Assembly: GCF_003149185.1 (NCBI RefSeq)
Contig: NZ_QGDO01000002.1
Coordinates: forward strand, 62,001 to 126,000
Direction of reading: 5' to 3'
Length of the DNA: 64,000 nt
Source: Sediminitomix flava
Lineage (GTDB): Bacteria > Bacteroidota > Bacteroidia > Cytophagales > Flammeovirgaceae
The notes below the pieces were generated by a model. The model made no database searches, had not been told where the DNA came from, and was given only the letters and a program-made list of their open reading frames with translations. Shown piece after piece: positions 33,943 to 41,914 of the stretch (positions within the stretch are counted from its first letter, which is position 1; each line of letters starts with the position of its first letter). The position numbers were made by a program, and so were the translations under genes.

Positions 33943-34218
33943 TTATACGGAAGGATTTAGCATATCATTAATTTGAGATGTACGCTTCTTATTTTTTTGG
34001 TAGCTCTTATACCAAAACCATGCGATGGTAGCAATCAAAATGTAAGGCATCATCATTAGATAAAGAATACCAGTATTTAATCCTGCACCTACAGAGCTTT
34101 CTCCTGAGCTTAAATTAGTTTCTACTGTTGCTCTACACATTGCACATTGTGCAAAAGTCTGAGCTTGCCCAAAGAGAAATAAAATAGTTAATGCGATTAA
34201 TCTGTATAATGTTTTCAT
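33943..34218 (-). CDS. Small membrane protein with exported CxxC, oxidase cluster
   Basis: A 91-residue protein. A cleavable signal peptide (or first helix) ends at TFAQ (about residue 24). Cys25 and Cys28 in CAMCR follow at once, then a Gly/Ser stretch, a membrane helix (about 48-70) and a basic cytoplasmic tail. The Cys-Ala-Met-Cys at the mature N-terminus on the periplasmic side could bind copper or act as a thiol pair. I do not know a named family. As last gene after SCO and DUF420 it is a candidate factor for cytochrome oxidase assembly; that is inference from position. Confidence 0.7.
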   Translation of the reverse strand: MKTLYRLIALTILFLFGQAQTFAQCAMCRATVETNLSSGESSVGAGLNTGILYLMMMPYILIATIAWFWYKSYQKNKKRTSQINDMLNPSV

Positions 34219-34231
34219 AGTAAACTTGGGC

Positions 34232-34816
34232 TTAATGGTAATAAGGACTAATCATCAAGTAAACAACCACCCCTGTAATAGCAACATATAACCAAATTGG
34301 AAAAGTCCACTTTACTATTTTGGTATGTCTTTTTAATTGATTAGTGAAAGCGAAATATATAGCTAAAAGAACTAATGGCACTACAACTGTAGAAAGCAGA
34401 ATATGTGATAGAAGAATTACTAAATAAACTACTCTCATCGTTCCTACTTGAGCCTTTTCAGCATCTGTAACTACACCATTATGGTCAATGTCACCAAATA
34501 ATGTAGGAGCTCCTTGAAAGTGAAATACAACATAAGATATCAAGAAAATTGAACTAAGGACAAAAGCCGACATCATCATGATTCTGTGCAAATCTTGCTT
34601 CCCTGTCTTTATCGCCCAAAAACCTACCATCAATGAGATCGCACAACCTGTGTTCATCATTGCATTCAGTCTTGGTAGAAAAGACACATCCAAATCTCCT
34701 AATTTACCTGTTTGAGGTATAAATAATAGAAATGCTACAGCCAGTGGAATTGCTACCGAAAGAACTCCGATAATCCAAAGGTATTTCTTTTCCTGTGTTG
34801 CGTTTATCGTACTCAT
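34232..34816 (-). CDS. DUF420 membrane protein with EF-hand-like loop
   Basis: A 194-residue protein with about five helices, of the DUF420 family found in cytochrome oxidase clusters. Members are linked to caa3/aa3 oxidase assembly (CtaM-like). Between helices 3 and 4 the loop at residues 109-120 reads DIDHNGVVTDAE, with D1, D3, N5, G6, V8 and E12 as in a canonical calcium-binding EF-hand. Conserved histidines are near helix ends (LHRIMMM, VVFHFQG, LLSHILLS, YYH). The start is 12 bases after the SCO stop and its own stop is 13 bases before the CxxC gene, so all three are co-transcribed. Confidence 0.85.
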   Translation of the reverse strand: MSTINATQEKKYLWIIGVLSVAIPLAVAFLLFIPQTGKLGDLDVSFLPRLNAMMNTGCAISLMVGFWAIKTGKQDLHRIMMMSAFVLSSIFLISYVVFHFQGAPTLFGDIDHNGVVTDAEKAQVGTMRVVYLVILLSHILLSTVVVPLVLLAIYFAFTNQLKRHTKIVKWTFPIWLYVAITGVVVYLMISPYYH

Positions 34817-34827
34817 CGTCTTGTTAA

Positions 34828-35490
34828 TTATTTGTATTCTAACATCAGAATTTGAATCTCATTAATTAAGCGGTCTACATCCTCTCTATCTGTTCCGCTA
34901 TAAATACCTCTTATTCTCTTCTCTTTATCCACCAAGACAAAGGTGTCTTTATGAATAAATGCATTTGGGTCTTCTTTGACATTCTGTGCTGAGATGAAAT
35001 ATCCACAGCTTGCCAAATCATAAAGGTCTTCTTTTGTTCCGGTCAGGAAAGTCCACATATCGGTATCAGCTCCTATACGTTCAGCATAAGCTTTCATCGC
35101 TTCTGGTGTATCTCGTTTAGGGTCTACTGTATGTGAAATAATTTTGACATCAGGGTTATTTTTGAATTTATCCTGAATTCGCAACATCTCAGACGACATA
35201 GCAATACAAATGTCTGGACAGTTTGCGAAAAAGAAATCTGCCACATAGATTTTCCCTTCAGTGATAGCTTGGGTAACAGTATCTCCTTCTTGATTGATCA
35301 ATTTGTAATTAGGAATTCTTGGAACTCCATCAATCTCATTTGGCTCACAATTCACGCTTTTCATTTTGTAAACCTGCAACTCAGCAGGATTCTGTAAACG
35401 AAATTCACTCTCGCCAAATTGATTCAAGAATAAAAAAATCAAAGCGGGTAAACCCAGCAATATGAATAAGAAAATCCACTTATTTTTCAT
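34828..35490 (-). CDS. SCO1/SenC/PrrC-family copper chaperone
   Basis: Membrane-anchored thioredoxin-fold protein of 220 residues that helps load the CuA site of cytochrome oxidase. One N-terminal helix (about 5-24) is followed by the periplasmic domain, with CxxxC in FFANCPDICIAMS, the conserved PKRDTPE segment and the third copper ligand His in AFIHKDTFVLVD. An extra pair of cysteines (NCEP near 48; SCGYF near 160) is not part of the site. It follows subunit IV after a terminator-like hairpin (35594-35630) and leads the SCO-DUF420-CxxC trio. Confidence 0.92.
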   Translation of the reverse strand: MKNKWIFLFILLGLPALIFLFLNQFGESEFRLQNPAELQVYKMKSVNCEPNEIDGVPRIPNYKLINQEGDTVTQAITEGKIYVADFFFANCPDICIAMSSEMLRIQDKFKNNPDVKIISHTVDPKRDTPEAMKAYAERIGADTDMWTFLTGTKEDLYDLASCGYFISAQNVKEDPNAFIHKDTFVLVDKEKRIRGIYSGTDREDVDRLINEIQILMLEYK

Positions 35491-35593
35491 AAGACAGTTT
35501 TAATCAGTTCAGTTTATACAGTATGTTTGAAATTCTCTCTTAAATACAACTCAAAAAAAAGAAAACCTTCCCTAAAATTCTGTATTTTTTCAC

Positions 35594-35630
35594 AAAAAAA
35601 GGTTTAGCTACAGACAATGCAACTAAACCT
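35594..35630 (-). terminator. Terminator after oxidase subunit IV gene
   Basis: AGGTTTAG (35600-35607) pairs with CTAAACCT (35623-35630). The A-run 35594-35600 gives a U-run on the minus strand. It may lower transcription of the SCO trio relative to the subunit genes. Confidence 0.65.
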
Positions 35631-35653
35631 AATCTTTTTATCTTTTCATTTGC

Positions 35654-35998
35654 TTATCCCCAGATAGAAGCAATTGCTTTTAGTACTGCACCACCTTCCA
35701 AGAAAAGAGCTACAAGTAACCAAATCAAAAATGCTAAAGGATAAACAACTGTTCTTTGCAAGAATTTAACTTCATGACCTAAGTGCATGAACTCACTCAT
35801 GATATAGTAAGCTTTCACCAATGTCATAATCACAAAAGTGATGTTTAAGAACAATCTATCCCAAGAATCAGGATATATAAAAGCGAACAAGAATTCGATA
35901 GCTGTGATTACGGCTAGATAACCAGCTACTTTCCAAATTTTACGTACGTTTGCTTTCTTTTGCTCTTCCATTGAAAGCGTAGAATCAACATTTGCCAT
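35654..35998 (-). CDS. Cytochrome c oxidase subunit IV (caa3 type)
   Basis: A 114-residue small membrane subunit with about three helices (about 25-45, 52-72, 85-108). The YIMSEFMHLGHEVKFL segment between helices 2 and 3 is characteristic of bacterial COX4 proteins, as is a final GG...W end. It stabilises the heme-copper oxidase and has no redox centre. It follows the subunit III gene by 22 bases. Confidence 0.85.
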   Translation of the reverse strand: MANVDSTLSMEEQKKANVRKIWKVAGYLAVITAIEFLFAFIYPDSWDRLFLNITFVIMTLVKAYYIMSEFMHLGHEVKFLQRTVVYPLAFLIWLLVALFLEGGAVLKAIASIWG

Positions 35999-36020
35999 AA
36001 TATAAGGTGCGTTAGTTTTG

Positions 36021-36776
36021 TTAGACTAAGTAGAAGAATGTAAATACGAATACCCAAACAAGGTCTACAAAGTGCCAGTAAAGACCTACTTTCTCAACCA
36101 TTTCGTAATGACCTCTTCTCTTGTAAGTACCCACTACTACATTATAGAAAATAATGATATTGATGATCACACCAGAAGTAACGTGCAATCCGTGGAATCC
36201 TGTAATGAAGAAGAATAAATCAGCGAAAAGCTGTGGTCCATATTGGTTTTCTAAAAGGTTTGCTCCAAAAATTTGGATACCATCACGCATTACACCTGCA
36301 TCAGAACCATGAATGAAGTGAGACCACTCCCAAGCCTGACATCCTAAGAATGTAGCACCACCTACGATAGTCCAAAGCATCCATTTCTCAACTTCTTTAT
36401 GAGCGTTTCTGTTACCAGCCTCTACAGCCAATACCATAGTCACACTACTAAGAATCAAGATAAAGGTCATTAAACCTACAAATACCAATGGCATATCTAC
36501 TCCATGGAAGAATGGAAATGCGTTAAATACCTTTTCAGGAATTGGCCAGTATAAGTCTTGTGAAGAAGTCGCAAATTCAAAAGCAGAATAAGCACCTTCA
36601 TAAGCTGGATGCATATAACGGATAATTCCGTACGTAATCAAAAGTGCAGAAAACGTAAAAGCATCCGATACTAGAAACCACCACATCATCAATTTTCCGT
36701 AGCTTGCCTTAAATGGCTCAGCCGCACCATCCCAATGTGTCACTTTAGGCTTCTTTCCAACAGTAACCGTCGACAT
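36021..36776 (-). CDS. Cytochrome c oxidase subunit III
   Basis: A 251-residue subunit III with about six to seven helices. WEWSHFIHGSD, the ADLFFFITGFHGLHVTSGVIIN segment with the conserved His pair, and VGLYWHFVDLVWVFVFTFFYL are diagnostic. It belongs to the aa3/caa3 heme-copper oxidase. A second, shorter subunit III gene (36930-37520) precedes it, a duplication common in Bacteroidota oxidase clusters. The 153-base gap between the two holds a possible internal promoter (36850-36880). Confidence 0.92.
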   Translation of the reverse strand: MSTVTVGKKPKVTHWDGAAEPFKASYGKLMMWWFLVSDAFTFSALLITYGIIRYMHPAYEGAYSAFEFATSSQDLYWPIPEKVFNAFPFFHGVDMPLVFVGLMTFILILSSVTMVLAVEAGNRNAHKEVEKWMLWTIVGGATFLGCQAWEWSHFIHGSDAGVMRDGIQIFGANLLENQYGPQLFADLFFFITGFHGLHVTSGVIINIIIFYNVVVGTYKRRGHYEMVEKVGLYWHFVDLVWVFVFTFFYLV

Positions 36777-36849
36777 ATAAAAAAAAGTTTTAGAGTTATG
36801 AGAATTAGAGATATCTATTGGTTTTAACTAAAAGCTTATCTCAATGCTA

Positions 36850-36880
36850 CAAAAGAACGAGGCTTTTAGGTAATTGTCAA
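36850..36880 (-). promoter_or_regulatory. Possible internal promoter in the oxidase cluster
   Basis: On the minus strand TTG (36880-36878), 20 bases, then TTCTTTTG (36857-36850), one mismatch from TAnnTTTG. It would drive the second subunit III and subunit IV genes. Confidence 0.4.
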
Positions 36881-36929
36881 TATTTTTTAATGACTTTTAT
36901 TATCTTTTTTTCGATTTGGCCCAAAAAAA

Positions 36930-37520
36930 TTATCGTTTGAGCAACAAAAAGACATATAAAAGCACCCAAAGTCCACCCAAGAAATGCCAGTAAGTTGCAC
37001 ACATCTCGATGTTTAGGATTCTTTTGGCATTAACATTATTAGATTTTACTACTGATCTTACCTGGAAGAAGACAATTAACAAATAAATCAGTCCAGTGAT
37101 CAAGTGAAAAGCATGAACGCCTGTAAGAACATAAACAAACGATCCTGCTGGATTGGCAAATGAGAAGTGAACTTCAATATTTACTAGATCAGTCCAACCC
37201 ATCCATTGAAGAGCAAGGAACAATGCCCCAAGTAAGAAAGTAACACCAACTCCTAAAGCTGTTTTCTTTGCATCATTTTTCTTTGCTTGTGCAACACTCC
37301 ATTGCATGGAAAGACTACTCAATGCAATTACAGCTGTACTAGCGTATAATATATTTGGTAAATCAAAAACTAACCATTCACCTTCTGCCTGTCTCACGAT
37401 ATACGCTGAAATAAAGGCGGCAAAAAGCATCACGATACTTACAATAAGAAGCCATAGTACAAACTTTTTAGGATGTACTCCTTGAGATGTTGTCGTTGCA
37501 GTCATATTATCAGTTGTCAT
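36930..37520 (-). CDS. Cytochrome c oxidase subunit III, short paralogue
   Basis: A 196-residue heme-copper oxidase subunit III with five helices. GSFVYVLTGVHAFHLITGLIYLL holds the conserved His-containing segment, and CATYWHFLGGLWVLLYVFLLL is the usual C-terminal helix. It is shorter than its neighbour, which suggests the two may belong to different parts of one oxidase or to different oxidases. It lies 17 bases after the heme O synthase gene, in the same unit. Confidence 0.9.
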   Translation of the reverse strand: MTTDNMTATTTSQGVHPKKFVLWLLIVSIVMLFAAFISAYIVRQAEGEWLVFDLPNILYASTAVIALSSLSMQWSVAQAKKNDAKKTALGVGVTFLLGALFLALQWMGWTDLVNIEVHFSFANPAGSFVYVLTGVHAFHLITGLIYLLIVFFQVRSVVKSNNVNAKRILNIEMCATYWHFLGGLWVLLYVFLLLKR

Positions 37521-37537
37521 TGTGATTTCTTTTTTGT

Positions 37538-38458
37538 TTATACTTTATCAAGTACATAAATAATTTGTACGAGTGGCAGGTAAAATACCGATGCCAACAT
37601 AATATTTCGAGCATCTTTGAAGCCTTGCTTCAACATCAGCTTTATATCAAAATAAAGGATTCCGAATACGCCAACGGCAGCAACTAAAGCCGAAATTGGG
37701 CCACTGATACCAATCGTATATGGCATGATAGCCAAAGGAATAAGTACCATGGTGTAAATCGTGATGTAAAAGGCTACATTAAAACCTTTTTTACCATCGT
37801 AAGGAAGCATTTGAATTCCCACTCTTTTGTAATCGTCATCTCCCATCCAAGCGATAGCCCAGAAATGAGGAAACTGCCAGATAAATTGGAAGCCAAACAG
37901 AATCCAAGCTGCAGCAGTAATTTCATTTGAATACGCTACCCATCCGATCATAGGTGGTAATGCACCCGGAAATGCACCAATCAATACACAGAAAGGAGAA
38001 ACTCTTTTCATAGGTGTATAGACAAATGAATAAAGGATATGCGATAATACTGATAGTTGCATAGTCAGAGGGTTTGTCAAAAACCACAACACCGCAGAAC
38101 CCACAACCAATAATAAAACAGCATAAATACGAGCCTGATTAGCACTCATTTTACCTGAAGGAATCGGACGATCTTTGGTTCTCTTCATCAAAGCGTCTGT
38201 ATCTTTCTCATAAACTTGATTAAAGATATTCGCGCTTGATACAACTAAGAAACTACCAATGATAAGCCCTAAAAATGCTGTCAAGGAAAAATCACCACTT
38301 TGGTAGGCAAACAAGTAGCCGAAAGCACCCGAAAACACTACCGTAGTTGTCAGTCTAAATTTTAAGATTTGCCAATACGCTTTCCACACACCTGAAGATG
38401 AAGATGTGTCTTTTACGATTTGCTCCTCTATAATATGTTCTTCATTTAACGTTACCAT
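37538..38458 (-). CDS. ctaB: Protoheme IX farnesyltransferase (heme O synthase)
   Basis: Polytopic prenyltransferase of 306 residues (UbiA superfamily) that adds farnesyl to heme B, giving heme O. The diphosphate-binding motif NIFNQVYEKDTDALMKRTKDRPIPSG is complete. The second motif region reads WMGDDDYKRVGIQMLP. Together with the adjacent heme A synthase it makes heme A for the oxidase. It is 117 bases after the ctaA gene. Confidence 0.94.
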   Translation of the reverse strand: MVTLNEEHIIEEQIVKDTSSSSGVWKAYWQILKFRLTTTVVFSGAFGYLFAYQSGDFSLTAFLGLIIGSFLVVSSANIFNQVYEKDTDALMKRTKDRPIPSGKMSANQARIYAVLLLVVGSAVLWFLTNPLTMQLSVLSHILYSFVYTPMKRVSPFCVLIGAFPGALPPMIGWVAYSNEITAAAWILFGFQFIWQFPHFWAIAWMGDDDYKRVGIQMLPYDGKKGFNVAFYITIYTMVLIPLAIMPYTIGISGPISALVAAVGVFGILYFDIKLMLKQGFKDARNIMLASVFYLPLVQIIYVLDKV

Positions 38459-38575
38459 ATAAATGTTCTTTCAGTCTCAGCTATGACTTTCAAATTCCCA
38501 TCGACATTTATTAGAAATAACTGATTAAAGCTCTTTTGGTTAACAAATAACTTCTGATTGAATAGTTGAATTGGC

Positions 38576-39583
38576 TTATACCGTTTCAGCTACTCGATTT
38601 GAAACTTGACTCACTTTCTGTTGAGAGAAATTGAATAGCAGTTTCATATAGAATTGTGCACTTAAAATCATTACAGCCATCAAAAGGTGTAATGGTTGTG
38701 CAAATTTTGGCATTCCTAAATATGTAAGTGCAACACCTGTCGCGATCTCTAAAAAGAGCAATACACCAATAGCCTTAGCGACAACTAAGATTCTTTGATC
38801 ATTTGTATTCTTAAAAAGACCTCTGATCAACAATACATTTACAATTAGTAATAGAATACTGAAAGACCTATGAATATAGAATGGAACACCAAGCTCTTCT
38901 ATCCACATATTTCTGTTTTCAGTTCCCATATTCTCAGCTACTACATCTACTAGCTCTCGAACTTCAATACCTAATGAAATTTGAATTGCAGACAATACAC
39001 CCGCTACAAGTAAGAATGAGTTTAGCTTCTTGTATCCTTTCAATTCCTCTGCTTTCCAATTTGGTTTGTAAGATCTGTAAAGCGCATAGATCAAAGATAG
39101 TACTACACCTATTGCTCCAATCATGTGTCCACTTATGATGACAGGCTTTAGATTGTTTGCCACAACCACTGAACCTAACCAAGCATTGAATCCAATCAAA
39201 AAGAAAGCTAATAGTGTAAAGAAGAATACTACCTTATCTTTTTTGAGGTAAGAAGTTGAGAAAATAAGTGTGATGAATATTAAGATTCCGATAGTAGCAC
39301 CTACTAATCGGTTAATAAACTCTGTCCAAGTTTTAAATGCTGAGAAGTCTGCGATCTCTTTTCCTTGTACTGCAAACTTTGTTTTATAATCGGATGGTAA
39401 TTGGCTAATATCTGTTGGTGGAATGTATTCGCCAAAACACTTTGGCCAATCAGGACAGCCCATACCAGAACCCGTTGTTCTAACTATACTCCCTACCAAA
39501 AACAGGAAGAAAACTGCGCCTAATGTTATTAAAGCCATTCTCCTAAAACGTCTCCCTTTTGGATCTGAATTGACTTCTCTCAT
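38576..39583 (-). CDS. ctaA: Heme A synthase (COX15/CtaA)
   Basis: Eight-helix membrane oxidase of 335 residues that converts heme O to heme A. It has GSIVRTTGSGMGCPDWPKCFGEYIPP at the N-terminus with the Cys pair of the extracytoplasmic loop, WTEFINRLVGATIGI with the conserved Glu and His-region, SGHMIGAIGVVLSL, FYIHRSFSILLL and FAQPLHLLMAVMI with heme-ligand histidines. It is the first gene of the cluster on the minus strand. The usual subunit I/II genes and alternative complex III genes are not next to it. Confidence 0.93.
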   Translation of the reverse strand: MREVNSDPKGRRFRRMALITLGAVFFLFLVGSIVRTTGSGMGCPDWPKCFGEYIPPTDISQLPSDYKTKFAVQGKEIADFSAFKTWTEFINRLVGATIGILIFITLIFSTSYLKKDKVVFFFTLLAFFLIGFNAWLGSVVVANNLKPVIISGHMIGAIGVVLSLIYALYRSYKPNWKAEELKGYKKLNSFLLVAGVLSAIQISLGIEVRELVDVVAENMGTENRNMWIEELGVPFYIHRSFSILLLIVNVLLIRGLFKNTNDQRILVVAKAIGVLLFLEIATGVALTYLGMPKFAQPLHLLMAVMILSAQFYMKLLFNFSQQKVSQVSNRVAETV

Positions 39584-39809
39584 GTTTGAAAATGTTTGTT
39601 ATGTTGTAAAATTAGAGAAGGGTATTGTAAAAAGCGAGGAAACTTATTGAAAAGAATGACAAAAGTTTCCTTTTTATTCAAAACCCTCATTTTCGCTTTC
39701 ATTAATGTTGATAAAAATAGAATTGAAAAAGAGACGAATTGTTTAACGAAAGCGGTGTATTTCTTACTACTTTTTTAGTTTTTGGAAAGCATAAAGTGCC
39801 ATAAAGCAC

Positions 39810-39847
39810 AAAAAACTCTTTTCAGTCTGAATCTAACTGAAAAGAGT
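39810..39847 (-). terminator. Terminator of the tilS unit
   Basis: A perfect 12-bp stem ACTCTTTTCAGT/ACTGAAAAGAGT (39815-39826 with 39836-39847) with an A-run at 39810-39815, giving a U-run on the minus strand. Confidence 0.85.
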
Positions 39848-39880
39848 CCTTTATTTTATATTGAAATTAATATGCTACAA

Positions 39881-40408
39881 TTACTGATTGGTTGCATTGA
39901 AAGCCATTCCCAAATCGAAAAACCCATAAGCATCTTGATATGACCTAAACAAATTACTCATGTAACGATCATAATTCTCAGCCATTGAAGTCATCACCTT
40001 TGCTCTGATCTTGGCATTATGCTCAAAAATATCATAGATATTCACTGTTGGGATCACATACAACTCACATTGATCTGAAAAACAAATAGCATTGTAAACT
40101 CTTTTTTTATCTTCCAACAACGCATTATCACCGAAAGCATCTGCTGTTTTCAAACGAGTCAACTCTTCAAACTTATCAGAAACATCCAAATTGAGGGCTA
40201 CTACGCCCTTGTTCACTAAATACAATGCTTGGCTCGGGTCATTTCTAAAGAAAATCACTTCTCCCTTTTCATAATGTCTCGGGTACATGTATGGAAGAAA
40301 CTCCGCAAGTTCATTTTCATTCAACTTCCTGAACAAGTAGTTCTTCTGAAGAAATCTGAACAAACGACGTTCATGTTTTGAATATGTTTTCTTAAAAGGG
40401 AATAGCAT
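39881..40408 (-). CDS. Cyclic-nucleotide-binding domain protein without DNA-binding domain
   Basis: A 175-residue cytoplasmic protein with a cNMP-binding (Crp-like) beta-barrel at about 22-125, including KGEVIFFRNDPSQALYLVNKGVVAL and ADAFGDNALLEDKKRVYNAICF in place of the phosphate-binding cassette. The cassette lacks the classical RxA arginine-serine pair, so nucleotide binding is uncertain. The remainder is helical (about 130-170) with no helix-turn-helix, unlike Crp/Fnr regulators. It lies 15 bases after tilS and is surely co-transcribed. Its role is unknown. Confidence 0.8.
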   Translation of the reverse strand: MLFPFKKTYSKHERRLFRFLQKNYLFRKLNENELAEFLPYMYPRHYEKGEVIFFRNDPSQALYLVNKGVVALNLDVSDKFEELTRLKTADAFGDNALLEDKKRVYNAICFSDQCELYVIPTVNIYDIFEHNAKIRAKVMTSMAENYDRYMSNLFRSYQDAYGFFDLGMAFNATNQ

Positions 40409-40423
40409 CTTATTGATTTATCT

Positions 40424-41758
40424 TTATTGCTTTTTCAAGCGAATCTGCAAAACAGTTTTGGTCTCACTTTTTACTTTAAAACGATCATCCATTCGGTGAC
40501 CGATCACCCAACAAATATCTCCCCCACTTTCCAAAACCTTCACTTTTTGTTTTAAATTTCTCGGAACCTTCAAATCTGTAAGTACATCACTTACTTTCTT
40601 TCGATTCTTAAAGCCTAGAGGTTTCATTTTTTCTCCAGCTTGCCAATTTCGAATTCGCAGAGGGAAAGTGAGACGATCATAGTCTAAAGCCGCAATATAA
40701 GGAGATGTATCTAATTTCCATCTTTCTTTTGGTAAGACTTCAAATGTTAATTCCTCATCTGAAAGTTTCACATTTTGTAGTTCTTTACTGATTTCCAATT
40801 CAAAATCATTCCCTAACTCTTTTGGAGTCATCACCAAAAAGTCTCGGTCTTTTACTAGTGAATACTTTTCATTAAAAAACTCTTTACCAGAATGTTTTTC
40901 AAGAACAGATACCACCTGTTTTATTTGAGCATAGCTAAAACCATACTCTCTCAAAATATAATAGAGAAATGTTTCTTGTTCTTCGGTATCATAGTCTACC
41001 AAAGTTCTGAGAGAAAAGAAAAACGTTTCTCCTTGCCACCTGATTCCTTGAGACTTTACTCTTTCAACTTCTCTAAAGAAAATTTTCTCAACGCCTCTAA
41101 TCCTATCTGCCGTTTCTTTTATTCCTAAAGTGACTGTCGGGTTTATTTTCTGGAGCAGTGGCGTCACTTGATTTCTGATCATATTACGAGCATATTTATT
41201 CGATGCATTCGACTGATCTTCTCTCCATTTCCAATTATTCTGAATTGCGAAAGCGGTCAAGCTATCTTTATCCGTAAATAAAAGTGGACGAATCAGCTTG
41301 TCTTTCTGAGGCAATATTCCATGTAACCCCTCAATTCCAGTACCTTTAGTCAAATTAAAAATCATGGTTTCCAGAACATCTGATGTATGGTGAGCTGTCA
41401 ACAGAAAATCAAACTGATGTTCTTCCACTAACTTATCAAACCAATCGTACCTCAAATCACGGGCTGCCATCTGAATCGATTTTTGATGCTTTTCTGCGTA
41501 AGAATTTGTATCGAAACGAATGGAATGAAAAGGAACATTTAATTCTTCGGCTAAAGATTCTACAAACTTTTCATCTTTATCAGACTCCTCTGCTCTCAAA
41601 GAAAAATTACAATGGGCTATCGAAAAGTTGAAGTTTGCCATTTGTAGTAAATGGACCAATACGACAGAATCTACCCCTCCACTTACAGCTACAAGTAGCC
41701 TATGCTCCTGTGAAAAGAGTTTTTTTAAATTAATAAACGTTAAAAAGTCTTGTAGCAT
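40424..41758 (-). CDS. tilS: tRNA(Ile)-lysidine synthase
   Basis: Modifies C34 of the CAU-anticodon tRNA-Ile to lysidine so that it reads AUA. The PP-loop SGGVDS is at 26-31. HCNFSLRAEESDKDEKFV, LLTAHHTSDVLETMIFNLTKGTGIEGLHGI and RPLL are family hallmarks. The C-terminal TilS domain (about 360-444) has GEKMKPLGFKNRKKVSDVLTDLKVPR. The 444-residue length is normal. It is essential in most bacteria. Followed by the cNMP-domain gene. Confidence 0.95.
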   Translation of the reverse strand: MLQDFLTFINLKKLFSQEHRLLVAVSGGVDSVVLVHLLQMANFNFSIAHCNFSLRAEESDKDEKFVESLAEELNVPFHSIRFDTNSYAEKHQKSIQMAARDLRYDWFDKLVEEHQFDFLLTAHHTSDVLETMIFNLTKGTGIEGLHGILPQKDKLIRPLLFTDKDSLTAFAIQNNWKWREDQSNASNKYARNMIRNQVTPLLQKINPTVTLGIKETADRIRGVEKIFFREVERVKSQGIRWQGETFFFSLRTLVDYDTEEQETFLYYILREYGFSYAQIKQVVSVLEKHSGKEFFNEKYSLVKDRDFLVMTPKELGNDFELEISKELQNVKLSDEELTFEVLPKERWKLDTSPYIAALDYDRLTFPLRIRNWQAGEKMKPLGFKNRKKVSDVLTDLKVPRNLKQKVKVLESGGDICWVIGHRMDDRFKVKSETKTVLQIRLKKQ

Positions 41759-41914
41759 CTTTTTGTTATTATCATATGGAAAAGATTTCTGACTTATACT
41801 TCCTATTATTGCATTTGGACTGTCAATAAACCCTAAGCTTTTTTACATTCTAGTACTTATGGGTGTTTGGAAAATAGGCGTAAATTTAGGCCTTGGAAAA
41901 TTGAATTCTTGAAA

